Of a stretch of 62,077 nt of DNA, positions 17,784-26,580 are shown in pieces. Made by a program: the position numbers and the translations under genes. The stretch comes from JACNIZ01 sp964344765 (GTDB taxonomy: Bacteria > Planctomycetota > UBA1135): positions 1 through 62,077 of the forward strand of contig CAYFOM010000025.1 of assembly GCA_964344765.1 (NCBI GenBank). Direction: 5' to 3'. Positions within the stretch are counted from its first letter, which is position 1, and each line of letters starts with the position of its first letter. Below the pieces are notes generated by a model. That model saw only the letters and a list, made by a program, of their open reading frames with translations, made no database searches and was not told the origin of the DNA.

Positions 17784-19306
17784 GGCAACGCCTCCATTAA
17801 TGCTGCGGTCGCCTGGTCGGCGATGCCGAAGGAAAGTTCAGTGTGCAGGCCGAAGTAGATGTTGGCCGCGGCCAGCAACAGGATCGGGATCAGCATCGCC
17901 AGCGGTGCTTCGCGAATTTCGCGCGTCACCGGCACCGAGGTGCGGCCGTTGACCACATCGGTGCGGCCGTCGTCGGACGGCTTGTACATATACGCGGCTT
18001 CCAAAATGCGGCCGATGTACAGCAACGCCATGAACGAACCAACCAGCACCAGCAACGCAAACGGCCACAGCCCAGCTTCGAGCGTGGCGGTGACCAAGTA
18101 CCACTTACTAATAAAGCCGGCGGTTCCGGGAATGCCGATCAAACTCAAACCGGCGACGGTGATCGCCGCCATCGTCAGCGGCATTTTGCGCCCCAACCCG
18201 CGGAAGGATTCGATGCGCGTGGCGCCGACGCGATACATCACTGCGGCCAGCGCGAGGAACAACGCGCCCTTCATCATCGCGTGATTGAATATGTGTGTGA
18301 TCGCCGCGCTGACGCCGGTGTGATTGGCCAAACCAATACCGAGCACGATGTAACCGATCTGCGCAACGCTGGAATAAGCCAACATGCGCTTGACGTTTTT
18401 CTGGAAGATCGCGACCAGTGATGCCGAAAGAATGCCGGCGCATCCAAGCGTGACGAGGATGACGTCGTAGGGCATCGCGCCGAGGGCGAAGCTCAAGCCG
18501 AAGATGCTGAGCAGGAATCGCAGTAGTGAATAAACTGCGACTTTGGTGGCGGTGGCGGCGAGGAAGGCGCTGACCACCGACGGCGCGTAGGCATAAGCGT
18601 TCGGCAGCCACAGGTGCAGCGGGAACAGCGCAACTTTAAGTCCGAAGCCAACCGTGACGAAAGCAAAACCAACGCGAATAGTGCGCGTATCGGCGACCGC
18701 CGGCAGCCGCTGCGCCATGTCGTCCATGTTCAGCGTGCCGGTCATCATGTACAGATAACCGACGCCGATCAAAATGAAGGTCGCGCCGATCGAACCCATG
18801 ATTAGGTACTGATACGCAGCGCTCAATCCGCGGCGGTCGCGGCCCATGCTGATCAGCGCGTACGACGACAGCGACGACACCTCGAGGAAGACGAATAGGT
18901 TGAACGCGTCGCCGGTGATTGTCATGCCGGCGAGGCCGGTCAGGCAGAGCAGGAAGACTGCATAAAAAACCGACGTGCGCCGTTCCGGGATTTCGGCTTT
19001 GACGCTGCGGCGTGCCGAACCAAGTACCAGCGCGGCGATTGCGGTGACGATGATCAGAACTAATGCGCCGAGCAGATCAATGCGTAATTCAATCCCCCAC
19101 GGCGGCGCCCAACCACCGAGGTGATAGCGCACCGTGCCGTTCTGCAGAATTTCGCGCAACAGCAACGCGGCAACGCCAAAGGATGCCCATGCTGCACCCT
19201 GCGCAAGCACGCGCGCCACGTTGCCGTTGCGGAAGATTGAGCAGATCGGTGCCGTCAGCAGCGGGATGAGGATGACGAGTACCGGCAGGTGATCCATCCA
19301 ACTCAT
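17780..19306 (-). CDS. mnhD: Mrp/Mnh antiporter core subunit D, first copy
   Basis: Cation/proton antiporter core subunit of the MrpD type, 508 residues and about 14 membrane spans. Conserved charges are Glu in FNLFVFLEVSSLSSYALIS and Lys in GFGLKVALFPLHLWLP. The block AYAPSVVSAFLAATATKVAV is typical of MrpD/NuoN proteins. The ATG at 19306 overlaps the MnhC stop by four bases, and an AGAGG Shine-Dalgarno sequence lies just upstream. It is directly downstream of mnhC, the canonical C-D order. It shares a general pattern but not close identity with the second copy, so they look like an old duplication. Confidence 0.93.
   Translation of the reverse strand: MSWMDHLPVLVILIPLLTAPICSIFRNGNVARVLAQGAAWASFGVAALLLREILQNGTVRYHLGGWAPPWGIELRIDLLGALVLIIVTAIAALVLGSARRSVKAEIPERRTSVFYAVFLLCLTGLAGMTITGDAFNLFVFLEVSSLSSYALISMGRDRRGLSAAYQYLIMGSIGATFILIGVGYLYMMTGTLNMDDMAQRLPAVADTRTIRVGFAFVTVGFGLKVALFPLHLWLPNAYAYAPSVVSAFLAATATKVAVYSLLRFLLSIFGLSFALGAMPYDVILVTLGCAGILSASLVAIFQKNVKRMLAYSSVAQIGYIVLGIGLANHTGVSAAITHIFNHAMMKGALFLALAAVMYRVGATRIESFRGLGRKMPLTMAAITVAGLSLIGIPGTAGFISKWYLVTATLEAGLWPFALLVLVGSFMALLYIGRILEAAYMYKPSDDGRTDVVNGRTSVPVTREIREAPLAMLIPILLLAAANIYFGLHTELSFGIADQATAALMEALP
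17791..17795 (-). promoter_or_regulatory. Ribosome binding site supporting a TTG start
   Basis: GGAGG on the minus strand lies seven bases before the TTG at 17783. It falls within the end of the preceding antiporter gene. It decides in favour of the unusual TTG start for the second MrpD-like gene. Confidence 0.7.
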
Positions 19307-19665
19307 AGATCCTCTCCCTTGTAGTCATCCATCGCGTTGTCGAGGCGTTGGATGTCGTCTTCTTCGACGCTGCCGTATGCCTCGTTGATGCGAATGGTCA
19401 GCGCCAGGCCGACCGAGGTTGTGGCGACGCCGACGACGATTGCCGTCAGCATCAGCACGTGTGGAACTGGGTTCGAGTACACCTCAACACCGTCGGTCAC
19501 GATCGGCGCGCTGCCGCCGGCGACCTTGCCCATTGCGATGTACAAAATGAACACCGAGGTTTGGAACATGCCCAAACCGACCATCTTTTTCACCAGATTG
19601 CCCTGCGCGATGACGACGTAAAAGCCGGCCATCATCAAGAACACCGAAAGCACGTAGTTGTACAT
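19303..19665 (-). CDS. mnhC: Mrp/Mnh antiporter subunit C (NuoK-like)
   Basis: Small three-helix subunit homologous to NuoK. Helices lie around residues 3-22 (NYVLSVFLMMAGFYVVIAQG), 27-47 and 70-94, the last in PHVLMLTAIVVGVATTSVGL with the conserved LTAIVVG segment. I set the start at the ATG at 19665, one base after the upstream stop. The open frame extends to 19758 but the extra 31 residues are a Ser/Pro/Cys-rich sequence read inside the MnhB gene and do not look real. This gives 120 residues, the normal MrpC length. The C-terminal acidic tail (VEEDDIQRLD) is cytoplasmic-looking. Confidence 0.92.
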   Translation of the reverse strand: MYNYVLSVFLMMAGFYVVIAQGNLVKKMVGLGMFQTSVFILYIAMGKVAGGSAPIVTDGVEVYSNPVPHVLMLTAIVVGVATTSVGLALTIRINEAYGSVEEDDIQRLDNAMDDYKGEDL

Positions 19666-19666
19666 C

Positions 19667-20653
19667 TCAGTTGGGCAAAGTGGGCCGGCGCAATCCGGAG
19701 AATGCGTAGAAGATGGTGAGAATGACGGCGAACACCGCAACGCCGACGCCGAGTTCAATCAGCAGAATGCCGAGGTGTTGGCCGTGCACCGGGTCGTGAC
19801 CCAGCGCGTTGTAGTCGAGGAAGTTTTTGCCGAGCAGCATGCATGCCACTCCGGTGCCGGCGTAAAGTAAAACGCCGACGGCCGACAAGCGGAACAGCCA
19901 TTGCGGTGGTAGTACGCGGCGAACATCTGCTTCGCCGAAGACCAGGTCGTAAATAACGAAGCCGGTTGCAAAAATCACACCCGCTTGGAATCCACCGCCG
20001 GCGCCGTAATCGCCGTGGAACTGCACGTACAGCGCGTACAGCAAAATGAAAGCGATCAAAACTTTGACCGGTACGCGCAGCACCAGGCCGTCGCCAATTG
20101 CTAGTCGACCTTGTTTGGGGTATTGGCTTTCGCGGATGCCCAGCAGCAGCAACACCGCTAATCCGGCGGTGAAGATCACCGTGGTTTCACCCAGCGTGTC
20201 GTAACCGCGGTAACTCGCCAACACCGACGTCACCATGTTCGGCACGCCGATTTCAGTCGGCGAATCGTTGATGAATCGCGGCGCCATGTGTTGATGCACC
20301 GGCGCCATCGGATCACCGAATGCGGGTACGTCGGTCAGTCCGTAAAGCAACGCCGCACCGGTGATGCAGACGACGACGAATGGCAGCAGCGGACTTCGTC
20401 GGCGTTTGCTTTCGAAGCGGCCGGTTAGGCGTAATGTGCTGAGCATTAGCACGGTGGATATGCCGGCACCGACCGCTGCTTCGGTGAACGCGACGTCGAC
20501 CGCGTCCAGCGTCATGAATAAAACTGCGGTCAAGAAGCTGTAAATACCGAACAGCATGACCACGGCGAACAAGTCAACCGTGCGAATCGCAACCAGCGAA
20601 ACGAACACCAAAAACGCCATCAACACCACGTTGATCAACATGTCGATGCTCAT
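19667..20653 (-). CDS. Fused DUF4040 (MrpA C-terminal/MbhD-like) and MnhB subunit
   Basis: Two-part membrane subunit of the antiporter, 328 residues. The first about 85 residues match the DUF4040/MbhD portion normally found at the C-terminal end of MrpA (AVVMLFGIYSFLTAVLFMTL, then AFTEAAVGAGISTVLML). A second part has a MbhE-like linker, and from about residue 185 the MnhB domain (LLYALYVQFHGDYGAGGGFQ, then GVGVAVFAVILTIFY). It overlaps MnhG by four bases. This arrangement replaces the MrpA tail and the separate MrpB of classical operons. The N-terminal NuoL-like part of MrpA is absent here. Confidence 0.88.
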   Translation of the reverse strand: MSIDMLINVVLMAFLVFVSLVAIRTVDLFAVVMLFGIYSFLTAVLFMTLDAVDVAFTEAAVGAGISTVLMLSTLRLTGRFESKRRRSPLLPFVVVCITGAALLYGLTDVPAFGDPMAPVHQHMAPRFINDSPTEIGVPNMVTSVLASYRGYDTLGETTVIFTAGLAVLLLLGIRESQYPKQGRLAIGDGLVLRVPVKVLIAFILLYALYVQFHGDYGAGGGFQAGVIFATGFVIYDLVFGEADVRRVLPPQWLFRLSAVGVLLYAGTGVACMLLGKNFLDYNALGHDPVHGQHLGILLIELGVGVAVFAVILTIFYAFSGLRRPTLPN

Positions 20654-20973
20654 TCGCCGCCCTCCTTTTCATCCGCCGTATAAGGCGTTTGACCGTCGCG
20701 CAGCGCCGCTTTGACCATCGCGTGTGTGGCGGTTGGGTTGGTGAACAACACGAACAACAACACCGCGAACAACTTCAGCGTGTCGATCGACCAACCGGTT
20801 TGCAGCATCACGCCGGTAAGCAATAACGGCGCCGCCAGCGTTTCGGTCACACTTGCCGCATGCACGCGCGCGAAAAAATCGGGAAGGCGCAACACCCCCA
20901 CAGAGCCCGAGATCGCAAAGAAACCGCCAAATAGGAAGCAAACCCAGCTGAGGACATCCAACGCCATGCTCAT
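20650..20973 (-). CDS. mnhG: Mrp/Mnh antiporter subunit G
   Basis: Small three-helix subunit of the monovalent cation/proton antiporter, 107 residues. The conserved MrpG signature is clear: GSVGVLRLPDFFARVHAAS near residues 25-43, followed by TLAAPLLLTGVML and the late helix LKLFAVLLFVLFTNPTATHA. The start overlaps the mnhF stop by four bases, and its own stop overlaps the next start by four, indicating strict translational coupling. It is needed for complex assembly in studied Mrp systems. Confidence 0.93.
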   Translation of the reverse strand: MSMALDVLSWVCFLFGGFFAISGSVGVLRLPDFFARVHAASVTETLAAPLLLTGVMLQTGWSIDTLKLFAVLLFVLFTNPTATHAMVKAALRDGQTPYTADEKEGGE

Positions 20974-21254
20974 CGGATTTCCTCCGTCTTCGAGATCTCG
21001 AGCTCGGAGCGGTCGCGTTCAAAGAAACGCATGATTGCGACCGTGCTGACGAAGTTCACCAGCGCATAAAGCAACGCCACGTCGACGTAACTATTCCAAC
21101 CCAAGCCATAACCACCGACCGCGATCAACAACACCGTGTTGGTGCCGAACATGTTCGTCGCCAACATGCGGTCGTATGCAGTCGGTCCGCCGTAGGCGCG
21201 GATCAAAGCCAACACCATAGACATAAAGACTGCCAGCACGGCGGCGAGGATCAT
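20970..21254 (-). CDS. mnhF: Mrp/Mnh antiporter subunit F
   Basis: Three-helix subunit of 94 residues. The MrpF hallmark is the stretch RAYGGPTAYDRMLATNMFGT (about 19-38), with its conserved Gly-Pro and Asp-Arg pair between helices 1 and 2, followed by LLYALVNFVSTVAIMRF. A polar tail follows. The gene begins two bases after the mnhE stop. In characterised systems MrpF contributes to the ion path and to assembly with MrpE and MrpG. Confidence 0.93.
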   Translation of the reverse strand: MILAAVLAVFMSMVLALIRAYGGPTAYDRMLATNMFGTNTVLLIAVGGYGLGWNSYVDVALLYALVNFVSTVAIMRFFERDRSELEISKTEEIR

Positions 21255-21256
21255 GA

Positions 21257-21754
21257 TTACATCTTCAGCTTGCGTATCCTTCGTTCCATCTCGCCGTCTT
21301 GAAGTTCAGCGAGGTTTTCCTTGGTCAAACAATGAACGGAAAGATGATCTTCACGTGCGCCGGTCGTCAGAGTTCCAGGGGTAAGAGTGATGGAGTTGGC
21401 GTATAGCGTCTTCTTCAACGGCGTCGCGATTTCGGTATCGACGCGCTCCCACTTGGGGTGAATCGGCAACTCCGGATCCCAAATACAGCGAACCACGGCA
21501 AGGTTCGCGCGGATGACGGCACCAAATAACCAGAATAGATATCCCACCAGCCCGAGGCTGATGCGCATGAAACTCGCCTCGTTGTCGGTGTCGTCCATGC
21601 GGCTCATAAACCACACAACAAGCAACACCGATGCAAACCCCAAGCCTAACAGCAGAGCTGTGAAGTGCCCTGACAGTAGCAGCCAGAACAGGCACAGAAA
21701 CAGGGTGAGGATGAGGTAGTACACGGCGGCGGTCTCCGATGAGATCGGTGCCAC
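21257..21754 (-). CDS. mnhE: Mrp/Mnh antiporter subunit E
   Basis: First gene of the antiporter operon; the 165-residue product has two or three N-terminal helices and a cytoplasmic domain. The diagnostic MrpE motif NSITLTPGTLT lies near residues 118-128, preceded by LGLVGYLFWLFGAVIRANLAVV. The best start is GTG at 21754; no earlier ATG is available in frame. It begins 19 bases after the stop of the fucosidase-fusion gene on the same strand, so read-through from that gene is possible. The order E-F-G-(A'B)-C-D-D-x-D differs from the classical A-to-G order. Confidence 0.92.
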   Translation of the reverse strand: MAPISSETAAVYYLILTLFLCLFWLLLSGHFTALLLGLGFASVLLVVWFMSRMDDTDNEASFMRISLGLVGYLFWLFGAVIRANLAVVRCIWDPELPIHPKWERVDTEIATPLKKTLYANSITLTPGTLTTGAREDHLSVHCLTKENLAELQDGEMERRIRKLKM

Positions 21755-21773
21755 CTACTGGTAATTCAGAAGA

Positions 21774-24443
21774 CTAGCTCCCGCCAGTGGAAAGTTGGGC
21801 GTAGGTGCGCCAAGCATCGCCGAGCACGACGGGGTCGATGCCGCCGGGCATGACCACAAAGCGATAGCGCAGTCGCAACGTCTCGCCTTTTTTGAGCTCA
21901 AAGCGTTCGCCGGCTTGCGGGAAGGTCGGCTGAAACCATGGCAGCTCGGGATAGGTGACAATGTCGGCCGGGTGCTCGGGGTTATCGGGATGTTCGAGGA
22001 TTGCCAGCGTGGTTAACCTGCTGCCGCCTTGCCAAACACCGCTTGCCGCCGACCACGCCGGTTGGGTTGAGTCGTGGCGCGGCGAGTTTGAAAGTTGCAA
22101 ATCTTTCACAGGCGCCAAGCGCACGTTTAAGCCGCCGTATGTGTTGGTTCCGCGTCGCGCCAAGCTGACGCCATCCTCAAGCGCTTTGAAGCTTAGGTCT
22201 AGATCAACGGTCTTGCCGAATAAGCCATCACCAAGCAAAAGCGTGACCTCCGCAGTCTCGCGCACGATCGGAGTTTGGTCTTCCCACATCCATTGATTGA
22301 CCGCTTTAATGCCGACGTGATCGCCGCGCCGCACCGACATCGGTCGTCCGAGCGGTCGCGAAAATACGCGTTGCAGTGCATGTAAATCCCCCACCTGATC
22401 GCCGTACTTGACCTCGGGCCACGCCCAGTAAATGCCGCGATGATGCGGGTGGTCGTGACTCCAATCCAAGGTCAGGTCTTCGCCGTCCAAACCGCTGAGC
22501 GGGTGAATGTAGCCACTGCGCGGCACCGCGTACTTGCGATTACCCTCGGCGATTTGCTCCATATAACCGGCCGGCGGATTGACCTTTTCACCGAGGTATG
22601 TGAACGCCGGAGTCGGGTAAAGATCGAACTGATAAGCCCCGCCGCTACTGCTGACGCCGTGCACGCCGGCGCTGTAATAACTGCTTGCCGGCCGCATTTT
22701 GAAAGTCCACGCGTGCTGGCATGGTAGATCGTTGATGCCGATCGACGAGGTATCAATGGTCAAGCGCCCGTTGCTCCACGTCCACGGCAGGTCGCGATCC
22801 AATCCAAGCAAACGAACCTCACTATCCTTACCCGGCCGCGGCGTGGTGAGCTGCAGCTCGGCGCCGGGCCAATCCATCGCGATGGCGTAAAAGTTGCCGT
22901 GATTGCGCGTATAAGCAACCGTCTGCCATTGCGAGCGATATCGCGCGTTGAGCCCATTTTGCGAGCCGTGCTGACTGGTGAACAGCACCTCCGTCGGCAC
23001 GATGTGCTTGAGCCCGTCTTCATGCGCCCAATGCAAACGCGCGACGGCTTGGTGCGTGCTTTCTTTGAAGTCGACGCGAATCGGCACGCGTTCGCCGGCG
23101 GTCATGTAGCAGACTCCGGGCTTGCCGGATTGAGCCACTCCAAAATTGCCGATCCACATCGTCGCCGAGTCATCGGCTTCCAGTTCGAATAGGTAGGCGC
23201 CATCGGCCGGCGCCTCGATAAAGCCGGTCCACTGCGCTTTGAAATGGTCAGGCTCGATGCGGTCGGCCGGCGAATTGCGCACCCAATCAAAATCAATGTT
23301 GGCATCGACTCGCTCGACATCGGAACGCACCCACTCTCCTAAACGCTTGGCCGGCCTCGCGCCGTAAATGGCTTCGTCGTTGACCGCGATCCAAGTTCCA
23401 AGTTGACGCAACCGCTCCTGCTGCAGCAACGGAATTTGACCATCGGCGCCCGGCCCGACGTTGAGCAACATGCCGCCGCCGTGACTGACGGCGCGAGCGA
23501 AATAATGAATCAATTGATCCGGCCGCAGGTAAGCGTCGAGCTTTTCATTGCGGTTCAAACCAAAGCTGCGCCCCAAGCCACGGCACTCGGCCCACGGACG
23601 ATCCCCGGGAGGGGCGCCGGCCGAATATTCGGGAGTGCGGAAGCCAACTTTGGATCCACCGCCCCAGCGATCGTTCACCGCGAGATCATCCGGGCAGCCG
23701 GACTCGGTGTACAACCAGTTCAAAAGCTCCGCACTTTTCCACGTGCTGGCCGGGTGATCCCATTCGCCATCGGAAAAAATCACCGCCGGTTTGTAGCGCG
23801 ACATCACGTCCTTGAACTGCGGGATCATGTGCTCAGCCACGTAACGGTCGACGTCGTTGTTTTCGCGCTTATTGGCCCAGGCGTAAATTGGGTGATTCCA
23901 CTCGGGCAGCGAGTAGTACAAACCCATGCGCAGACCCACCTCGCGGACGGCGTCGGTCAGCTCGCCGACCAAATCTCGCTTCGGACCGACCTCGACCGAA
24001 TTCCACGGAAAGCCGCGCGACTCGGATGCGTGCTTGCTCGGCCACAACGCAAAGCCGTCGTGATGCTTGGAGGTCAGCACCACATATTGCGCGCCGGAAG
24101 CATGGAACAGCTCGGCCCATTCAGCGGCGTCAAAGAGTTCGGCTTGGAACTTCGGCGCCAAATCTTCATAGGTGAAGTCTTCGCCGTAGACGCGTTTCAA
24201 ATAATCAATTCGCGGCTGATCGCCGGACTGCAATCCGCGCAAATACCACTCGGCGTATTGCTCCTTGCCGCTCCACGACGGCACCGAATAAACGCCCCAG
24301 TGAATGAAAATGCCCAACTTCGCATCGCTAAACCACTGCGGGAACGGCCGCGCCGCGAGTTCGTCCCACGAGGGTGTTTGCTGCCCCGCCGCAGGGCTAG
24401 AGAACGCCAAAACCAACAGTGCACCGGCCGCGAACATTTTCAT
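21774..24443 (-). CDS. GH29 alpha-L-fucosidase with inserted PA14 and C-terminal DUF6807 (PmoA-like) domain
   Basis: Secreted multi-domain enzyme of 889 residues with an N-terminal signal peptide (LLVLAFSSPAAG). Residues 25-370 are a GH29 catalytic barrel: IFIHWGVYSVPSW (45-57), HHDG (127-130) and FSDGEWD (223-229), whose Asp225 is in the nucleophile position. Where the fucosidase beta-sandwich should start, a PA14 domain (about 375-490, including AYLFELEADDSATMWIG) is inserted. The sandwich then resumes (NFYAIAMDWPG, 517-527). Residues 600-885 match the DUF6807/PmoA-like domain (WSHDHPHHRGIYWAWPE). It would remove fucose from glycans; PA14 may bind carbohydrate. No acid/base residue was assigned. 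It precedes the Mrp operon. Confidence 0.88.
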   Translation of the reverse strand: MKMFAAGALLVLAFSSPAAGQQTPSWDELAARPFPQWFSDAKLGIFIHWGVYSVPSWSGKEQYAEWYLRGLQSGDQPRIDYLKRVYGEDFTYEDLAPKFQAELFDAAEWAELFHASGAQYVVLTSKHHDGFALWPSKHASESRGFPWNSVEVGPKRDLVGELTDAVREVGLRMGLYYSLPEWNHPIYAWANKRENNDVDRYVAEHMIPQFKDVMSRYKPAVIFSDGEWDHPASTWKSAELLNWLYTESGCPDDLAVNDRWGGGSKVGFRTPEYSAGAPPGDRPWAECRGLGRSFGLNRNEKLDAYLRPDQLIHYFARAVSHGGGMLLNVGPGADGQIPLLQQERLRQLGTWIAVNDEAIYGARPAKRLGEWVRSDVERVDANIDFDWVRNSPADRIEPDHFKAQWTGFIEAPADGAYLFELEADDSATMWIGNFGVAQSGKPGVCYMTAGERVPIRVDFKESTHQAVARLHWAHEDGLKHIVPTEVLFTSQHGSQNGLNARYRSQWQTVAYTRNHGNFYAIAMDWPGAELQLTTPRPGKDSEVRLLGLDRDLPWTWSNGRLTIDTSSIGINDLPCQHAWTFKMRPASSYYSAGVHGVSSSGGAYQFDLYPTPAFTYLGEKVNPPAGYMEQIAEGNRKYAVPRSGYIHPLSGLDGEDLTLDWSHDHPHHRGIYWAWPEVKYGDQVGDLHALQRVFSRPLGRPMSVRRGDHVGIKAVNQWMWEDQTPIVRETAEVTLLLGDGLFGKTVDLDLSFKALEDGVSLARRGTNTYGGLNVRLAPVKDLQLSNSPRHDSTQPAWSAASGVWQGGSRLTTLAILEHPDNPEHPADIVTYPELPWFQPTFPQAGERFELKKGETLRLRYRFVVMPGGIDPVVLGDAWRTYAQLSTGGS

Positions 24444-24521
24444 GTGCGGATGCTATCACCTTATGCGAACCGTGCGCCCAGACTGTTAAGATGAAATCGC
24501 CCGCCCTCAATATTGATTGCT

Positions 24522-25541
24522 ATGACCCCTCCAACATCGCCGCCGCAAATATCCGGATGGAGACGGAGACTCAGCAGTCGCCAACTTGCCGACATACTCA
24601 TTTTGCTGACTATGGTGGTGTTGGCGGTCATCGGGTTTTGGATAGAGGCTCCGTGGTGGCTCGCGACTTGCTTTTTCCTCATTGTCATCTGCACCTTCCT
24701 GGCGCTGCGTGCAAACGAGCATCAGATCAAGCAATTGCACGAGCAGGAATGCGACCCCTCCTGCATTAGCTTCGGCGGGTCATTTCTTTACATGGCGGCT
24801 TATTATTCGCCACTGGCATTCATCGTTTTTTATCACTTCTTCAATGCGCTGGAAATCGGCCCGGCCAGCTTCGCCGCAGCGCTGGTTTTGGTATTGATTT
24901 TGCGAGTCTATCTGTTCCCGTTGCTGATGACGCCGTCGTTGACGCGCTACCCGGAAAAGGAAAATCGCTTAAAGCAGATCGCCGGTGACTTGATGAGTCG
25001 AGCCGAGTCCATGAAGTGCCCCGTCATGGTCGCCGACCGATTCAAAACCGTCGAAGATGACGAGGAAGAGGAACAAGAATCCGACGAGCCCGAGCTCAAT
25101 GCTTTTGCCTGCGGCATCCGCAAGTCACGTCGCATCGTGATTTATTCCGACCTCATGGACCACTATTCGGATCAAGCAATCCGCGGCGTGCTGGCTCATG
25201 AAATCGCTCACATTTACCACCGTCACATCCTGCAAAAGCTGTACATCGGCATGCCGCTGTGGGCGGGCTTGATCCTCTACATGCGATCCAACAGTCCCTA
25301 CCAATGGACCGTGTTCGGGATTGGCATGGCAGGGCTTTTGGTTTTCATCAAAAAGCTATCTCGAATCCATGAGTATCAAGCCGACCGCAAGGCCGCCGAA
25401 TGGGTCGGCAGCGAAACCATGCTGGAAACCTTCGACAATTTCGGTGAAGATTACGACGGCAACTGGTTGGACCGCTTGCTATGGAGCCATCCCAATCATC
25501 AGCAGCGCAAGGACGCGATCTTAAAATTGAATCATGTTTGA
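24522..25541 (+). CDS. M48-family membrane metallopeptidase (HtpX-like), first copy
   Basis: Integral-membrane zinc peptidase of 339 residues. Four hydrophobic helices occupy the N-terminal half. Zinc ligands are HEIAH in the block LAHEIAHIYHRH (about residues 226-237) and the downstream Glu in HEYQADRKAAEWVG (about 284-297). A low-complexity acidic patch with seven consecutive Glu or Asp residues precedes the catalytic part. The ATG at 24522 is preferred over an upstream TTG at 24513. It overlaps the next gene, a clear paralogue, by eight bases. Such proteases usually take part in membrane-protein quality control; no specific substrate can be named. Confidence 0.82.
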   Translation: MTPPTSPPQISGWRRRLSSRQLADILILLTMVVLAVIGFWIEAPWWLATCFFLIVICTFLALRANEHQIKQLHEQECDPSCISFGGSFLYMAAYYSPLAFIVFYHFFNALEIGPASFAAALVLVLILRVYLFPLLMTPSLTRYPEKENRLKQIAGDLMSRAESMKCPVMVADRFKTVEDDEEEEQESDEPELNAFACGIRKSRRIVIYSDLMDHYSDQAIRGVLAHEIAHIYHRHILQKLYIGMPLWAGLILYMRSNSPYQWTVFGIGMAGLLVFIKKLSRIHEYQADRKAAEWVGSETMLETFDNFGEDYDGNWLDRLLWSHPNHQQRKDAILKLNHV

Positions 25542-26580
25542 TATTCCAATTTGGCGACGCTGGATCGCCCACCGCAGTCTCAACCTCGCGTTTTTGATTG
25601 GCGCGGGGGTGAGCTGGTTTTTTTATAGCATGCAAATCGACCTGAGCACTCCGGCGAGATTGCTCGGCTATGGACTGGTCTATTTCGTCTTTCTGTTGCT
25701 CAACGCCAATACATTTCAGTTAGAGCAACTCAAGATCAACGATGCCATTCCCGCGAGTTACCCCTATCCACTCGCGCTGCGGCGATCCTTGGCGGACACT
25801 CTATCCGCGCTTTTGATTTTCTGTTTTTTGGCATTTAGTGATCGCCAAATCGAAGCGTGGGTGGTTGCAGCCGCGATGGTGGCGATGTTTATCGTCCACT
25901 TTTACATCGCTCCCATACTCACTTTGTCGACACTGATTCGACGGCCTGACTTAGAAGCAAAGCTCTCCGGTTTCGCGCCCGATCTCGTGCAGCGAGCCGA
26001 AAATATGAATTGCCCCATTTATGTGCGCGATCCGATTTCATCTCCAGGCTTAGACCTGGGCGAAGACGGCGACGACATTCCCGTCAACGCCAGCGCTTAT
26101 GGATTTGGAAGAATGCATTGCATTGTGTTGCATGCGGAAGTGGTCGAAAACCTTCCTATTGCCGTCAACCGCGGACTGCTTGCTCACGAGATTGCGCATG
26201 TGCAATTAAATCATGTGGCTAAGGAGTTGGTTGGGCTGGCAATCCCGTGGTTGGCATTAATCGCATTAGCCCATTTCGGTGAGGTAAACACGCTGTGGCT
26301 GGCGGTTTCATTCGGTTTCTTGTTTGTACCTTCCACCTGGCAATCGCGGCGCCATGAATTCCAAGCCGATCGGCTGGCGGCCAATTGGATTGGCGTCGAC
26401 ACCATGATTGAGACCATCGAAAGCCTACCTGCCGACAACAGGGAAGATAATATGAAGGACGCAATCCGGCGCAGTCACCTAACGCATGTTGTGCGCATAG
26501 CGGCGCTGCAGTTCGGGCAACCGCTTAAGCCCGCGCCCGCTCGCGATAACGACCCGGCGAACTCCCCTTCCACTGACTGA
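25534..26580 (+). CDS. M48-family membrane metallopeptidase (HtpX-like), second copy
   Basis: Tandem paralogue of the preceding gene, 348 residues, with the same arrangement: several N-terminal helices, a RAENMNCPIYV segment matching RAESMKCPVMV in copy one, zinc motif LAHEIAHVQLNH (about 214-225) and HEFQADRLAANWIG (about 273-286). A Pro/Asp-rich tail ends the protein. The start lies inside the end of the first copy (eight-base overlap), so they are translated together. The 3' end overlaps the convergent AraC-family gene by 56 bases. The two may form a heteromeric pair or have different substrates; this cannot be settled here. Confidence 0.82.
   Translation: MFDIPIWRRWIAHRSLNLAFLIGAGVSWFFYSMQIDLSTPARLLGYGLVYFVFLLLNANTFQLEQLKINDAIPASYPYPLALRRSLADTLSALLIFCFLAFSDRQIEAWVVAAAMVAMFIVHFYIAPILTLSTLIRRPDLEAKLSGFAPDLVQRAENMNCPIYVRDPISSPGLDLGEDGDDIPVNASAYGFGRMHCIVLHAEVVENLPIAVNRGLLAHEIAHVQLNHVAKELVGLAIPWLALIALAHFGEVNTLWLAVSFGFLFVPSTWQSRRHEFQADRLAANWIGVDTMIETIESLPADNREDNMKDAIRRSHLTHVVRIAALQFGQPLKPAPARDNDPANSPSTD

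Noticed and set aside
19666..19758. N-terminal extension of the MnhC frame
   Set aside because: The extra 31 residues overlap MnhB and do not resemble MrpC; the ATG at 19665 gives the normal length.
23403..24494. Plus-strand open frame of 363 codons opposite the fucosidase fusion
   Set aside because: Antisense to a convincing GH29 domain and without domain features of its own.
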